Notes under the pieces: generated by a model
What the model was told of the DNA's origin: nothing
The model's input: only the letters and a program-made list of their open reading frames with translations
Databases searched by the model: none
Source of the DNA: Paracoccus denitrificans
Lineage (GTDB): Bacteria > Pseudomonadota > Alphaproteobacteria > Rhodobacterales > Rhodobacteraceae
NCBI RefSeq assembly: GCF_900100045.1
Contig: NZ_FNEA01000017.1
Location: 1-64,000 of the forward strand
DNA length: 64,000 bases
Direction of reading: 5' to 3'
Shown: piece after piece, positions 15,345-24,916 of the stretch
Position numbering within the stretch: the stretch's first letter is position 1
Layout of the letters: every line of letters starts with the position of its first letter
Translations under genes and position numbers: made by a program

Positions 15345-17291
15345 TCAAGGGCTTGCCAGCGCCTCCACCGGGCTGAGCCTCGCGGCGCGGATCGCCGGCA
15401 CCAGGCCGAATGCGGCGCCCATCGCCGTCGCGCCGGCAAGCGCACCCAGTGCGACGGTCACGGAAAACACCACCGGCATGCCAAGACCCAGGGCCGCGAC
15501 GGCGCCGATGCCGACCGCCAGCGCCAGCCCGGCAAGCCCGCCAAGGGCGGAAAGCACGGTGGCCTCGGTCAGGAACTGGACCAGGATGTCGCGCATCGCA
15601 GCGCCGGTGGCGGAACGGATGCCGATCTCGCGCGTGCGCTCGCGCACGGTGATGAACATGATGTTCATCACCCCGATGCCGCCCACGAAGATCGAGATTG
15701 TGGCAACGGCGCCCAGAAGAAGGTTCTGCGAGGCGCGGTCGGCTTCGGCGGCGGCAAAGGCGCCGGCCGCATCGGCCAGCCAGAAATCCTCGGTCCCGTG
15801 GCGCCGGATCATCGCCTCGCGCAAGAGCGCATTGCTCTCGTCCAGCCGCGCCATGTCCTGCAACGCGACGACGATCACCGACAGCTCGCCCGGGCCATAG
15901 ACCCGGCTTTCCAGGCTGCGCAGCGGCATGGCCACCACCTTGTCGCGGTCGCTGCCGTTCTCGCTCAGCCCCTTGGATTCCAGCACGCCGCCGACCAGGA
16001 ACGGCGACATGTTGACAAACACGAACTCGCCCGTCGGGTCGCGCCCATCGGGAAACAGCGTCCCGGCGACGGTCGAGCCCAGCAGCAGAACCGGACTGCC
16101 GCCGCGCTCGTCCGCTTCGGAAAAGAAGCTGCCTCGCACCACGTCCCAGCCATGCACGCCGCGGAAATCGCGGTCGGTGCCGATGATGTCGGTATCGATC
16201 GAAAAGGCGCCGGCGCGAACCGTCGCCTGTTCCCAGCGGCCCGGCATCACGCCCGCGACATTGGGCAGGCCCTTCAGCGCCATGGCATCGTCAAGGGTCA
16301 GCGGCCGGCGCGGCATCCGCGTATCCTGGTCCGAGCCGACCACCACCCAGTTCGTGCCGATGGCCGAGGCGCGCTTGACGAACTCTTCCTGCGCGCCGCG
16401 GCCGATGGCCAGCATGGCGACGACCGAGGCCACGCCGATGACGATGCCCGACAACGTCAGCGCCGTGCGCACCGGGCTGGCGCCGATGGCCGCCAAGGCC
16501 GAGCGCGCGGCCTCGCGCAGGGCATGCAGGAAGGCTGACCGGCTGCCGGTCGTTTCCGGCAGCACCGGGACCGCGGGCCCGGCCGCGCGGGTGCCGCTGT
16601 CGCCGGCGATGCGCCCCTCGCCGACCCGGATCACCCGTCCGGCACGGGCGGCGATGTCGGTGTCATGGGTGATCAGGATCACCGTATGGCCCCTGCCCGC
16701 CAGATCCGACAGCAGCCGCATCACCTGCCGCCCGCTCTCGGCATCCAGCGCGCCGGTCGGCTCATCCGCAAGGATCACCGCACCGCCGTTCATCAGCGCC
16801 CGCGCGATGGAGACCCGCTGCTGCTGGCCGCCGGACATCTGCAAGGGACGCGCGGTCAGTCGGTGGCCAAGGCCCAGGCTGCGCAGCAACGCCGCCGCCC
16901 GCGCCCGCCGGGCCTCGCGCGCGGCGCCGGCATGGCTGGCGGGCAGTTCCACGTTCTCCAGCGCCGTCAGCGTCGGGATCAGGTTGTATTGCTGGAAGAC
17001 GAAGCCGAAGAGCCGATTGCGCAGCCCCGCCCGCGCATCGCGCGACAGCCGCGCCACGTCCTTCCCGGCAAGGTGATAGCTGCCGGCCGAGGGACGGTCG
17101 AGCAGGCCGAGGATGTTCATCAGCGTCGACTTGCCCGAGCCCGAAGTGCCGACGATGGCCACGAACTCGCCGGCATGGATGTCAAGGTCGATGCCGCGCA
17201 GCACATGGGCGCGGGCCGCGCCCTCGCCAAAGACCCGGTGCAGGCCCCGGATGCGGATCAGCGGCATGTCAGCCGTCAGATCATCCGTCAC
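15345..17291 (-). CDS. MacB-like ABC transporter (fused ATPase and permease)
   Basis: A 648-aa protein. Residues 10-230 are an ATPase with Walker [10 protein letters not shown] (48-56), the signature [15 protein letters not shown] and Walker [13 protein letters not shown]. Residues about 250-648 have one membrane helix, a large periplasmic MacB core domain and three C-terminal helices, with the FtsX motif [16 protein letters not shown]. It starts with GTG in a 4-bp overlap with the adaptor gene. MacAB pumps export macrolides, siderophores or peptides; next to a siderophore receptor, siderophore release or recycling is the best guess, as with PvdT. Confidence 0.88.
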
Positions 17292-18481
17292 GGCGCGATC
17301 CTCAGCAGCGGCTCGCCTTCGGCGGGGCGCTCGCCGGTGACGACATGTTCGCCCTCAGCCAATCCCGAAAGGATCGCGGCATGGGCTCGGGTGCGCATCC
17401 CGGTTGCGGGATGGCGGGTTTCCAGCGCGCCGCCGGGGGTCTGGACGCGCAGGCTGCCGTCGTCGTCCAGCGCGGAAACGGGAACGGCCAGCACGTCGGC
17501 CGCGCTTTCGGTGACGAAGAACACCTGCGCGGTCATGCCCGAAAGCAACTCGCCCCCCGCATTGGCAATGTCGAACAGCGCGACATAAGTGACGACCGAA
17601 CTGGCGCCTTCCTCCTCCTTGACCGGCGGGGCGGGCAACACCTGCCGCAGCGTCGCGCGATGCCGGCGGTCGGGAAAGCCCAGCGTGGTGAACCAGACCG
17701 GCATTCCGGGCCGCAGATGGACCACGTCGGCCTCGGAGACGTCGCTGCGCACGGTCATGGTGGCGAGGTCGGCGATGCGCAGGATCACCGGGGTGTCGTA
17801 ATTGGCATTCAGCGTCTGGCCCTCGCGGGCTTCTACGGCGACCACGGTGCCGGCCATGGGCGAGGTGATGCGCGAGCGCGCCAGCGTCGCTTCCTCGGCG
17901 CGCAGCGCGGCGCGGCTGCGGCGGATGGTGGCGTCGAGCGCCTCGATCCGCGCGCGCAGCACGTCGCGGTCGCGCTCGGCCTCTTCCAGCGTGACGCGGC
18001 TGCTGGCGCGCCCGGCCAGCGAGGAATGCCGCCCCGCCTGCCGTTCGGCAAAGGCAAGCTGGGCCTGCAATTCGCTGCGCTCGGCGGCCAGCCGGGCCAG
18101 TTCGGCCTGCAATCCCTCGACCTGCGCCGCCTGCACCTCGGCGTCGATCTCGGCCAGCAACTGCCCGGCCTCGACCCGGTCTCCGGCGGCCACATGCAGC
18201 CGGCGCAACTGACCCGAAACCTGCGCACCGACATCGACATAGGCGCCCGGCTCGATCCGGCCGCTGGCAGTCACGGCGTTCTCCAGGTCGCGGCGGATCA
18301 CCGGCGCGGTGTCGTAGTGAACGGCAGGCGGCGAGGACCAGAGCCACCAGCCCGCGCCCCCCGCCAGGGCAGCCAGCACCAGCCCTGCAAGCAGGGCACG
18401 GCGCCCCTGGCGGGCCGGCCCCTGCACGGGCATCGCCAGCGGCGGCGGCAGGTCAGTCTCGGACTGCAAGAGCGCGTTCAT
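17288..18481 (-). CDS. HlyD/MacA-type periplasmic adaptor
   Basis: A 397-aa membrane-fusion protein. One N-terminal membrane helix ([19 protein letters not shown]) is followed by a biotinyl-lipoyl-like half motif ([21 protein letters not shown]), a long alpha-hairpin rich in Glu/Arg (residues about 105-180) and a beta-barrel. It should link the MacB permease to an outer-membrane channel; none is encoded nearby. The stop overlaps the MacB GTG start. Start at 18481 chosen because it begins a normal cytoplasmic head; the frame upstream is unlikely coding. Confidence 0.85.
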
Positions 18482-18788
18482 GCACGAGGTCCATTCGATG
18501 CCCGGATTTGAAGACAAGGAGATGCGATCCGGCGGAAGCGCGTCGACGGCAATGATGCAAGCCTGGGAACTCCCCGCAAAGAATACCGTGATCTGGCTTT
18601 GCAAGGGTCCGGGAGCGCGCCGCATTTCCCGAACGCAGGCGGCCGCCAACCGGGGTCGGGCGGCCTGTGCATGGCATCCCCGCTGTCTAGGACCGCGACG
18701 GCCAAAGCGCAACCGGCCCGACCGGGCGCTTCGGTCCCGGCGCGTTGGGCCGGGCCGCAACTGGCCCGGCCAACGGCTCGCGGCACGG
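18482..18788. other. Non-coding gap between TonB receptor and adaptor genes
   Basis: About 300 bp with no convincing reading frame on either strand. It holds a strong hairpin at 18744-18774 just past the receptor stop. The remainder presumably contains the promoter of the adaptor/MacB/propeller unit, but no clear hexamers were found. Confidence 0.5.
18744..18774 (-). terminator. Hairpin terminator after TonB receptor
   Basis: GTTGGGCCGGGCC (18744-18756) pairs with GGCCCGGCCAAC (18763-18774) with a single bulged base and a 6-nt loop. It sits 15 bp beyond the receptor stop and would separate that transcript from the efflux genes. Confidence 0.6.
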
Positions 18789-21314
18789 TCAGAACCGCCC
18801 CCGCAGGGTCAGCGTGGCATTCCTCGGCTCGCCATACCAATTGCCGCCGCCCGGGGTGCCGATGGTGGCATAATAGGTCTTGTCGAAGACGTTGTTCACG
18901 TTCAGCGCCAGCGCCCATTGCTCGGCGATCTGGTATTGCACATGCGCATCCCAGACCGAGTATCCGCCCTGCCTGATCTCGAATTCCGGCTGGGTCCAGC
19001 CGTCCGGGGTCATGAACCAATAGGTGCCGCTGTTCGCGTGCCGGCTTTTCACCGTCACGCCGCCGCCGACGGTCCATTTGGAATAGTCACCCGGCAGGGT
19101 GTAGTCCGTCCACAGCTTGAACATGTGCTTGGGCGTCAACGCGTGATAGACGTCATTCTCACTTTTGTTCTCGTTATGGTTGTAGGTATAGCCCGCAAAG
19201 ACCTGCCAGCCCGGCGCGACCTCGCCCGAGACCTCGAGGTCGATGCCCTGGCTGACGATCTCGCCAAGCGGCAGGTAATAGTCGCGGGGCTCATCCTCAT
19301 AGCGGGGGTCCACCACCTTCTCGCCCTTGCGCTCGATGCGATAGAGCGCCGCCGAGACGTTCAGCGCACCGCCCATGATGGCCCCCTTGGCGCCCAGTTC
19401 GTAGTTGCGGCCGGTGATCGGGTCCAACTGGGTCGGGTTATCGGGCGGGCCGGCAAAGGTGTTGCCCTGCGGCTTATAGATCTCGGTCAGGCTGGCATAG
19501 GCGGTCCAGTCGGGCGTCAGATCATAGGTGACGGCGGCATAGGGCGTGAAGATACCGTTTTCGCTCCAGCGCCAGCTGGTGTCGCGATAGGTGACGTTGC
19601 CATCCTCGTCATACCTCTCCTCAATCTCGGAATGCCTGTAGCTGCCATAACGGCCGCCGACGATGACATGCATCCTGTCGGTCGCCTGCATGTCCAGCCG
19701 GGCATAAATGCCCTGCTGCTTGCTGCCGAATGTTGGCCAACCGGATCCGGCCCTGCCCCGCACCGGCGCGGGCAGATCCAGGCCGGGGAAGTCGTCCACC
19801 CCGATTTCGCCATCGGGAAACGCCGTGCCAACGCGGTTGCGCATCTGCTTGCCGTAGCTGCGCCGCCAGTCGGCACCCATCGTCAGTTTGTATTCCCGGC
19901 CCCAGGCATCGAAGCGGCCCGAAAGGCTCAGGTCCACCCCGTCCGAGTGGTTACCGTCGTCTTCGGAAAATGCGTCCGGGGCGCCGAAGGAACCCGTCAA
20001 CGGATCGATCGGACCGCCGAGGCTGAGGTTGAGGTAATCGAAATCAAAGCGTTGCCGCGCGGCGCTGAACTTGAGCGTCCAGTCCGAATCGAACCGATGC
20101 TCGACCGAGGCGAAAAGCTCGCGGATGGTCTGCTCGCGCTTGGCCCAGTCCACCGTCAGCGCCACGTCGCGCGGCAGGCCAAGCTGGCTGCCGTCGGCAT
20201 AGGTCGGCAAGCCTCGCTGCCACATGGTGCCGTATTGGCGCTGGTAGCTCACGCCGGCGCTGAGCGTGGTCGAAGGCGTCAGATCGTATTCTAGGATGCC
20301 GTAGAGGACCCGCTTTTCCTCATCCGCGGGCTTGTAGAAATATTCGCGGTCCTGCCAGACGCCGACCAGGCGGCCGCGCAGCTTGCCGTCAAACCCCAGC
20401 GGGCCGCCGATATCGGCCTCGAGCCGACGGTTGTTCCAGCTTCCATAGGCCAAGGACACAGCCGAGCGCAGCTCGTCCGTGGGGCGCTTGCGCGCCAGGT
20501 TGATCGTGCCGCCCGGCTCGCCCGCTGCCGAGAACAGCCCCTCGGCGCCGCGCAGGATCTCCAGCCGATCATAGATCGCCATGTCGAAATCCGGCTTGAA
20601 GGTCGAATCGTAGGACGTGCCCAGATTATCGATCTGGTAGTTGTCGATGACGAAGCCGCGCGAATAGAACACCGGCTGGCCCATGCCGTCCGTGGTCGCG
20701 ACGATGCCGGGCGCCTTGGCCATCGCCTCGGACATGGTGGTCAGGTTCTGGTCGTCCAGCGCCTGCTTGGTCACCACGGTCACCGATTGCGGCACCTCTT
20801 TCAGCGAATCCGCCCCGCGCGCGATGCTGGCCGCGCCGCTGGCATAGGAACCGCTGCCCTCGGTCGTGGCGCCGCCGCCCCGCAGCGTGACCGTATCCAG
20901 CACCACCGCGCCCTCGCCGGCCGGCACCGCAGCACCCTGCACCGGCGGCCGCACCAGCACATAGCTTCCCGGTCCCGCCTGCTGCAGGCGATAGCCGCTG
21001 CCGGCCAGCAGCACCGAAAAGCCCTGCTCGACCGTATAGCTGCCCTGCAGCCCGGCGCTGCGTATTCCGGCCAGATCCGAGGGTTCATAGACCAGTTGCA
21101 CGCCCGAGGCGGCGGCATAGCGCGCCAGCACGTCGCTGAGCCGGCCGGGGCCGATGGCATAGTCGCGCGCCTGGGCGAAGGCGGGCGCGGTGATCGCGGC
21201 GCCAAGGGTCGTGCCGATCAGCAGCGCCCGCAGGGCATTGCGCGGCACGGCCAGGCCGGTCGAGAACGCGAGGGCGCGGGCAGCCGCCACCGGCACGCAG
21301 GTAAGAGAGTTCAT
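18789..21314 (-). CDS. TonB-dependent siderophore receptor with STN signalling domain
   Basis: An 841-aa outer-membrane receptor. A signal peptide ends near residue 48 (PAFAQA). Residues about 50-105 are a secretin/TonB N-terminal (STN) domain (YAIGPGRLSDVLARYAAASG). The plug follows (KEVPQSVTVVTKQALDDQN), then a 22-strand barrel ending in the canonical aromatic residue of LTLRGRF. The STN domain transmits ligand occupancy to an inner-membrane FecR anti-sigma factor, encoded just upstream here. Similarity is to the FpvA/FoxA/FhuE group of hydroxamate or pyoverdine receptors; the ligand is not known. Confidence 0.92.
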   Translation of the reverse strand: MNSLTCVPVAAARALAFSTGLAVPRNALRALLIGTTLGAAITAPAFAQARDYAIGPGRLSDVLARYAAASGVQLVYEPSDLAGIRSAGLQGSYTVEQGFSVLLAGSGYRLQQAGPGSYVLVRPPVQGAAVPAGEGAVVLDTVTLRGGGATTEGSGSYASGAASIARGADSLKEVPQSVTVVTKQALDDQNLTTMSEAMAKAPGIVATTDGMGQPVFYSRGFVIDNYQIDNLGTSYDSTFKPDFDMAIYDRLEILRGAEGLFSAAGEPGGTINLARKRPTDELRSAVSLAYGSWNNRRLEADIGGPLGFDGKLRGRLVGVWQDREYFYKPADEEKRVLYGILEYDLTPSTTLSAGVSYQRQYGTMWQRGLPTYADGSQLGLPRDVALTVDWAKREQTIRELFASVEHRFDSDWTLKFSAARQRFDFDYLNLSLGGPIDPLTGSFGAPDAFSEDDGNHSDGVDLSLSGRFDAWGREYKLTMGADWRRSYGKQMRNRVGTAFPDGEIGVDDFPGLDLPAPVRGRAGSGWPTFGSKQQGIYARLDMQATDRMHVIVGGRYGSYRHSEIEERYDEDGNVTYRDTSWRWSENGIFTPYAAVTYDLTPDWTAYASLTEIYKPQGNTFAGPPDNPTQLDPITGRNYELGAKGAIMGGALNVSAALYRIERKGEKVVDPRYEDEPRDYYLPLGEIVSQGIDLEVSGEVAPGWQVFAGYTYNHNENKSENDVYHALTPKHMFKLWTDYTLPGDYSKWTVGGGVTVKSRHANSGTYWFMTPDGWTQPEFEIRQGGYSVWDAHVQYQIAEQWALALNVNNVFDKTYYATIGTPGGGNWYGEPRNATLTLRGRF

Positions 21315-21444
21315 GCTGCTTCGTCCTGTCTGGAATGGAGGAAGGGCAGCGTGCTGAAATCACCTCTGGCTGGCACCCTTTCCCCGTTCACCGGACGAGA
21401 TCGGAAAAGTGATCACCTCGGCGGCGAAAAAAAGCGCCGGGCCT

Positions 21445-22401
21445 TCAGCTGCGCGGCGCGACCACCACCCACCAAGGCGTTCGGCGCTGGATGCGCACCG
21501 GCAGGGTCCGCTCCAGCAGCGCCAGCCCGCCATCCGTGTCCGAAAGCGATATCGCCCCCGACACCAGAATCGCCGCCACGGCGGGATCGCAGCGCAGGAC
21601 GCCACGGCGATGGCGCGCCATTTCGGCGATCACGTCGCCAAGGCGCATGTCCTGCGCCAGCAGCATGCCCTGTTCCCAGATGGCCGCGCTTTCATCGACC
21701 GTTGCCGGCGGCCTGACGCCGTTGCTGTCGAAATCCGCCTGTTCGCCCTGATGCAGGACATGGGGCGCGGCGTTCCGCGGCCTGATCTCGACCGCATGGC
21801 GAAAGACCGAGACACGCACCAGATCGCCGTCCAGTTGCCGGACGCTGAAGCGGGTTCCCAGCGCCCGGACCTCGCCGAAAGCCGTCTCGACCAGCAGCGG
21901 GCGCGGCACCGGAGCGGGATCGGGATGCGTGGTCAGAAGAATCTCGCCGGCGCGCAGGTGGATACGCCGTTCGGCGGTGGTAAAGGCGATATCCGCCGCG
22001 CTGTCGGTGTTCAGCACAAGCTGCGAGGCGTCCGGCAAGGCCAGCGCCCTACGCTCGCCGACCGCGGTGGCCACGTCGGCGCCCCATTTCTGCCAGGGCT
22101 GCTGCCAGGCCATGACCCCGGCCGAAGGGACAAGCAGGGCCCCGCCCAGCACACCCAGCGCGCGGCGCCGGCCGGGTAACGGCTCCATGGCCCGCAACAC
22201 GTCCTTGCCCAGCCCGCGCGGCACCCGCTCGAAGGTCTGGAACACCGCCTGCGCCCGCTGCCAAGCCGCGGCGTGCTGCGGGCTTTGGGCAAGCCAGCGC
22301 TCGAAGGCTGCACCGTCGACCTCGCCGGGGGCGCCGTATCGCATGGCCATCGCCCAGTCGGCGGCTTCCTCCAGCAATTCGGCCCTGGGCGGTCCCGACA
22401 T
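21445..22401 (-). CDS. fecR: FecR-family anti-sigma factor/regulator
   Basis: A 318-aa transmembrane signal relay. The N-terminal cytosolic part has the FecR motif AFERWLAQSPQHAAAWQRAQ, a membrane segment follows near residues 85-100, and the periplasmic FecR domain contains LPDASQLVLNTDSAADIAF and GEILLTTHPDP. The C-terminus has the LGDVIAEMARHRRG stretch that contacts the receptor STN domain in FecA-FecR. It starts 1 bp after the sigma factor stop and lies 130 bp before the receptor gene. Confidence 0.9.
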   Translation of the reverse strand: MSGPPRAELLEEAADWAMAMRYGAPGEVDGAAFERWLAQSPQHAAAWQRAQAVFQTFERVPRGLGKDVLRAMEPLPGRRRALGVLGGALLVPSAGVMAWQQPWQKWGADVATAVGERRALALPDASQLVLNTDSAADIAFTTAERRIHLRAGEILLTTHPDPAPVPRPLLVETAFGEVRALGTRFSVRQLDGDLVRVSVFRHAVEIRPRNAAPHVLHQGEQADFDSNGVRPPATVDESAAIWEQGMLLAQDMRLGDVIAEMARHRRGVLRCDPAVAAILVSGAISLSDTDGGLALLERTLPVRIQRRTPWWVVVAPRS

Positions 22402-22402
22402 G

Positions 22403-22903
22403 TCAGGCGGCCTCCATGCAGGCCAGCAGCGCCTTGCGGATATGCCGCCTGACCGTGATGACCGGAGCCTGCGTCCGTTCGGAAATCTGTTGCAGGGTCA
22501 GCCCGTCGAACTGGGCGAGCAGAAAGACCTCGCGGGTAAAGGCGGGCAGCCGCCCGAGCATCGCGTCGATCCGCGTCAGCGCCTCGATGACCAGCAACCG
22601 CTCCTCGGCCGGCGGAACCTGGACGGCCGGCAGATGCGCGATGGTGTCCAGATAGGCCCGCTCGACCCTCTGGCGGCGCCAGTGATCGGCCAGCAGGCCC
22701 TTGGCGATATGGGTCAGAAGCGCGCGGGGCCGTTCGCCCAGTCGCGAACGCCGCGATGCAAGCAGCCGCAGGAACGTGTCGTGGGCCAGGTCGGCCGCAT
22801 CGCCGCTGTCGCCCAGCTTACGGCGCAGCCAACCATGCAGCCAGCCGTGATGGTCGGCATAAAGCGCGTGAAGCTCGCATCTGGGATTCCCGCCGGCCGA
22901 CAC
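22403..22903 (-). CDS. fecI: FecI-like ECF sigma factor
   Basis: A 166-aa extracytoplasmic-function sigma factor. Region 2 reads DLAHDTFLRLLASRRS, and region 4 reads FDGLTLQQISERTQAPVITVRRHIRKAL. Initiation is probably at a GTG (22903) with GGAGG 6 bp upstream; no earlier ATG is suitable. With fecR and the STN-containing receptor it forms the classic cell-surface signalling cascade for iron-siderophore uptake. Iron control by Fur/RirA/Irr is expected, but I could not recognise a box upstream. Confidence 0.9.
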   Translation of the reverse strand: MSAGGNPRCELHALYADHHGWLHGWLRRKLGDSGDAADLAHDTFLRLLASRRSRLGERPRALLTHIAKGLLADHWRRQRVERAYLDTIAHLPAVQVPPAEERLLVIEALTRIDAMLGRLPAFTREVFLLAQFDGLTLQQISERTQAPVITVRRHIRKALLACMEAA

Positions 22904-23060
22904 CCTGCCTCCGCACCTCGTCTCGCTGCCGGAACGGTTCCGGGTGAAAAATCCTTACTATATTGCAAAGGTATTTCCAGTCCGCGGCATCCGCAGCGAC
23001 GGAGAATCTGCGAAATCCGCCGCATTTGTCGATTTCATGCCACAACCGAGCCGCAATCTG

Positions 23061-23092
23061 CGCCCGGATGGCCATTCCATGCCATCCGGGCG
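23061..23092 (-). terminator. Strong hairpin after sulfonate ABC operon
   Basis: CGCCCGGATGGC (23061-23072) and GCCATCCGGGCG (23081-23092) form a perfect 12-bp stem with an 8-nt loop, 53 bp past the ATPase stop and ahead of fecI. It isolates the two operons. Confidence 0.7.
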
Positions 23093-23144
23093 ACAGCCGG
23101 GCGATTCACCATCGCGGCATCGCCGCAAGACGAAGGCCCGGCGG

Positions 23145-23915
23145 TCAATGCAGGCCGAACTCCGCCATCAGGCGGCGGCGCATGGCGACGAAGCCCGGCT
23201 CGCTGCGGTCGCGCGGACGCGCCAGGTCGACATCGATCAGCCGTGCCGGATCAGTGCTGTCCTTCGACAGCACCAGAACCCGGTCGGCAAGGAAGATCGC
23301 CTCTTCGAGGTCGTGGGTGACAAGGATCATCGTCACCCGTTCCTCGCGCCAGATGCGGGCCAGTTCCTCCTGCATCGTCATCTTGGTCATGGCGTCCAGC
23401 GCACCGAAGGGCTCGTCCAGAAGCAGGATCCCCGGTCGCACCGTCAGAGCGCGCGCAATGCCCACGCGCTGCGCCATGCCGCCGGAAAGCTGGCGCGGCC
23501 AGGCCGCCTCGAACCTGGCCAGGCCGACAAGGCGAAGATAGTGCCGCGCCCTTTCGCGACCCTCGGCGGCCGGGATGCCGCGCACCTCCAGCCCGAAGGC
23601 GACGTTGTCCAGCACGGTCAGCCAGGGCAGCAGGCGCGGTTCCTGAAAGATCACCGCGCGCTCGCGCCCCACCCCGGCGACGGGACGACCGTCGATCAGC
23701 ACCTTGCCGCGATCGGGGGTTTCGAGCCCCGCCAGAATCCGCAGCAGCGTGGTCTTGCCGCAGCCCGAAGGACCGACGATGGCCAGGATCTCGCCGCCGT
23801 TCACGTCCAGATCCAGATCGCGCAGGACCGAAAGCGCGTTGCGATTCAGCGAATAGGACTTGGAAAGGCCGCGCACCCTGACCTCTCCGCGCAGAAGGGA
23901 CTGGTGGATACCCAT
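23145..23915 (-). CDS. ABC transporter ATP-binding protein (sulfonate/nitrate/taurine type)
   Basis: A 256-aa ATPase: Walker A GPSGCGKTT, signature LSGGMAQRVGIARAL, Walker B ILLLDEPFGALDAMT and the H-loop histidine in LVTHDLEEAIFLADRV, all typical of SsuB/TauB/NrtD. The ATG at 23915 shares its A with the upstream stop (TGATG); a GTG one codon earlier is also possible. It pairs with the permease and binding protein encoded upstream. Last gene of a four-gene operon. Confidence 0.9.
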   Translation of the reverse strand: MGIHQSLLRGEVRVRGLSKSYSLNRNALSVLRDLDLDVNGGEILAIVGPSGCGKTTLLRILAGLETPDRGKVLIDGRPVAGVGRERAVIFQEPRLLPWLTVLDNVAFGLEVRGIPAAEGRERARHYLRLVGLARFEAAWPRQLSGGMAQRVGIARALTVRPGILLLDEPFGALDAMTKMTMQEELARIWREERVTMILVTHDLEEAIFLADRVLVLSKDSTDPARLIDVDLARPRDRSEPGFVAMRRRLMAEFGLH

Positions 23916-24892
23916 CACTTCACCGCCACGGATCGGCTGCTGACCAGCAGGATGTCGGCGGCCTTGAGCCTGCCCTTCTCGACCTTGCCCTCGCGTTCCA
24001 GCACGTCGATCCAGAACTGGATGTCGCGCTCGACCGGCAGCCCGCCCTCGCGCACGCCGTAGCCGGCGAAATGCTGCGCCACCTCGGGGTTCTCGCCGCG
24101 TTCGGCCAGCGCCTTGGCAAGAACCTCCTTGGCTTCCTCGGGGTTTTCGCGCGCCCAGTCGAGCGCCCGTGCCGCGCCTTCGACAAAGGCCGCAGCCTCC
24201 TTGGGATGGGCCTCGGTCCAGTCCCGGCGCAGGACGGCAAAGCCGCCGGCGATCTCGCCCAACACGTCGGTATCGTCGAAGACCGCGCGAAGGCCGCCGG
24301 TCTGGCGCGCCGCCCCCTCGAAGGTGGTCTGCCAGTAGCCGAAGGCCGAGACATCCACCTGCCCCGAGCGCAGCACCTGTTCCAGTTGCGGCCCGGGCAC
24401 GACGATCAGGTTCGCGGCATTCTGCGGCAGATCCTTCTGATGCAGCGCCTCGCGGATGGTGTAGTCCAGATGGGCGCCAAGGGTGTTCACCGCGATGGTC
24501 TTGCCGGCGATATCCTCGACCGAGCGGATCGGGCTGTCCTCCAGCACGTAGAAGATCGACTGCACGTCGTCGTTGATGCCCTGCGTCGGATAGGCAGCCA
24601 CGAAATCGTTGCCGCCGATGATCGAGTTCAGCACAGCCGAGGTCGCGGCACTGCCAAGGTCGAGGCTGCCGCCGGCAAGGCCGATCAGCGTCTCGGGGCC
24701 GCCCGAGGCATAGCCGAGGTTCTCCAGCTTGATCCCCGCCTCGTCGTAATAGCCGAGTTCGTCGGCCAGTTCGTGCGGGGCAAGGCCACCATGGCTGGCA
24801 AGGTAGCGGATCGTCACCTCGGCCTGGGCGGCGGTGCCGAAGGAAAGGCCCAGGGCGGTGGTCAGCGCGAGGCTGCGAAGGGTAAGGGTCAT
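23915..24892 (-). CDS. ABC transporter substrate-binding protein (SsuA/TauA/NMT1-like)
   Basis: A 325-aa periplasmic protein with a signal peptide (SLALTTALGLSFGTAAQA). The mature part begins EVTIRYLASHGGLAPHELADE, then ASGGPETLIGLAGGSLDLGSA, the ligand-site region of SsuA/NMT1-like proteins. MTLT at 24892 is chosen because it gives a normal signal peptide; a TTG start at 24913 would add a charged extension. The nearby flavin monooxygenase suggests an organosulfur or related compound as ligand. Confidence 0.88.
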   Translation of the reverse strand: MTLTLRSLALTTALGLSFGTAAQAEVTIRYLASHGGLAPHELADELGYYDEAGIKLENLGYASGGPETLIGLAGGSLDLGSAATSAVLNSIIGGNDFVAAYPTQGINDDVQSIFYVLEDSPIRSVEDIAGKTIAVNTLGAHLDYTIREALHQKDLPQNAANLIVVPGPQLEQVLRSGQVDVSAFGYWQTTFEGAARQTGGLRAVFDDTDVLGEIAGGFAVLRRDWTEAHPKEAAAFVEGAARALDWARENPEEAKEVLAKALAERGENPEVAQHFAGYGVREGGLPVERDIQFWIDVLEREGKVEKGRLKAADILLVSSRSVAVK

Positions 24893-24916
24893 GGCATCAA
24901 CTTTCTGTTTCAAGGA

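Noticed and set aside
22904..23060. Fur/RirA/Irr box upstream of fecI
   Set aside because: No repeat matching the expected iron-responsive motifs was found; only a loose AT-rich patch.
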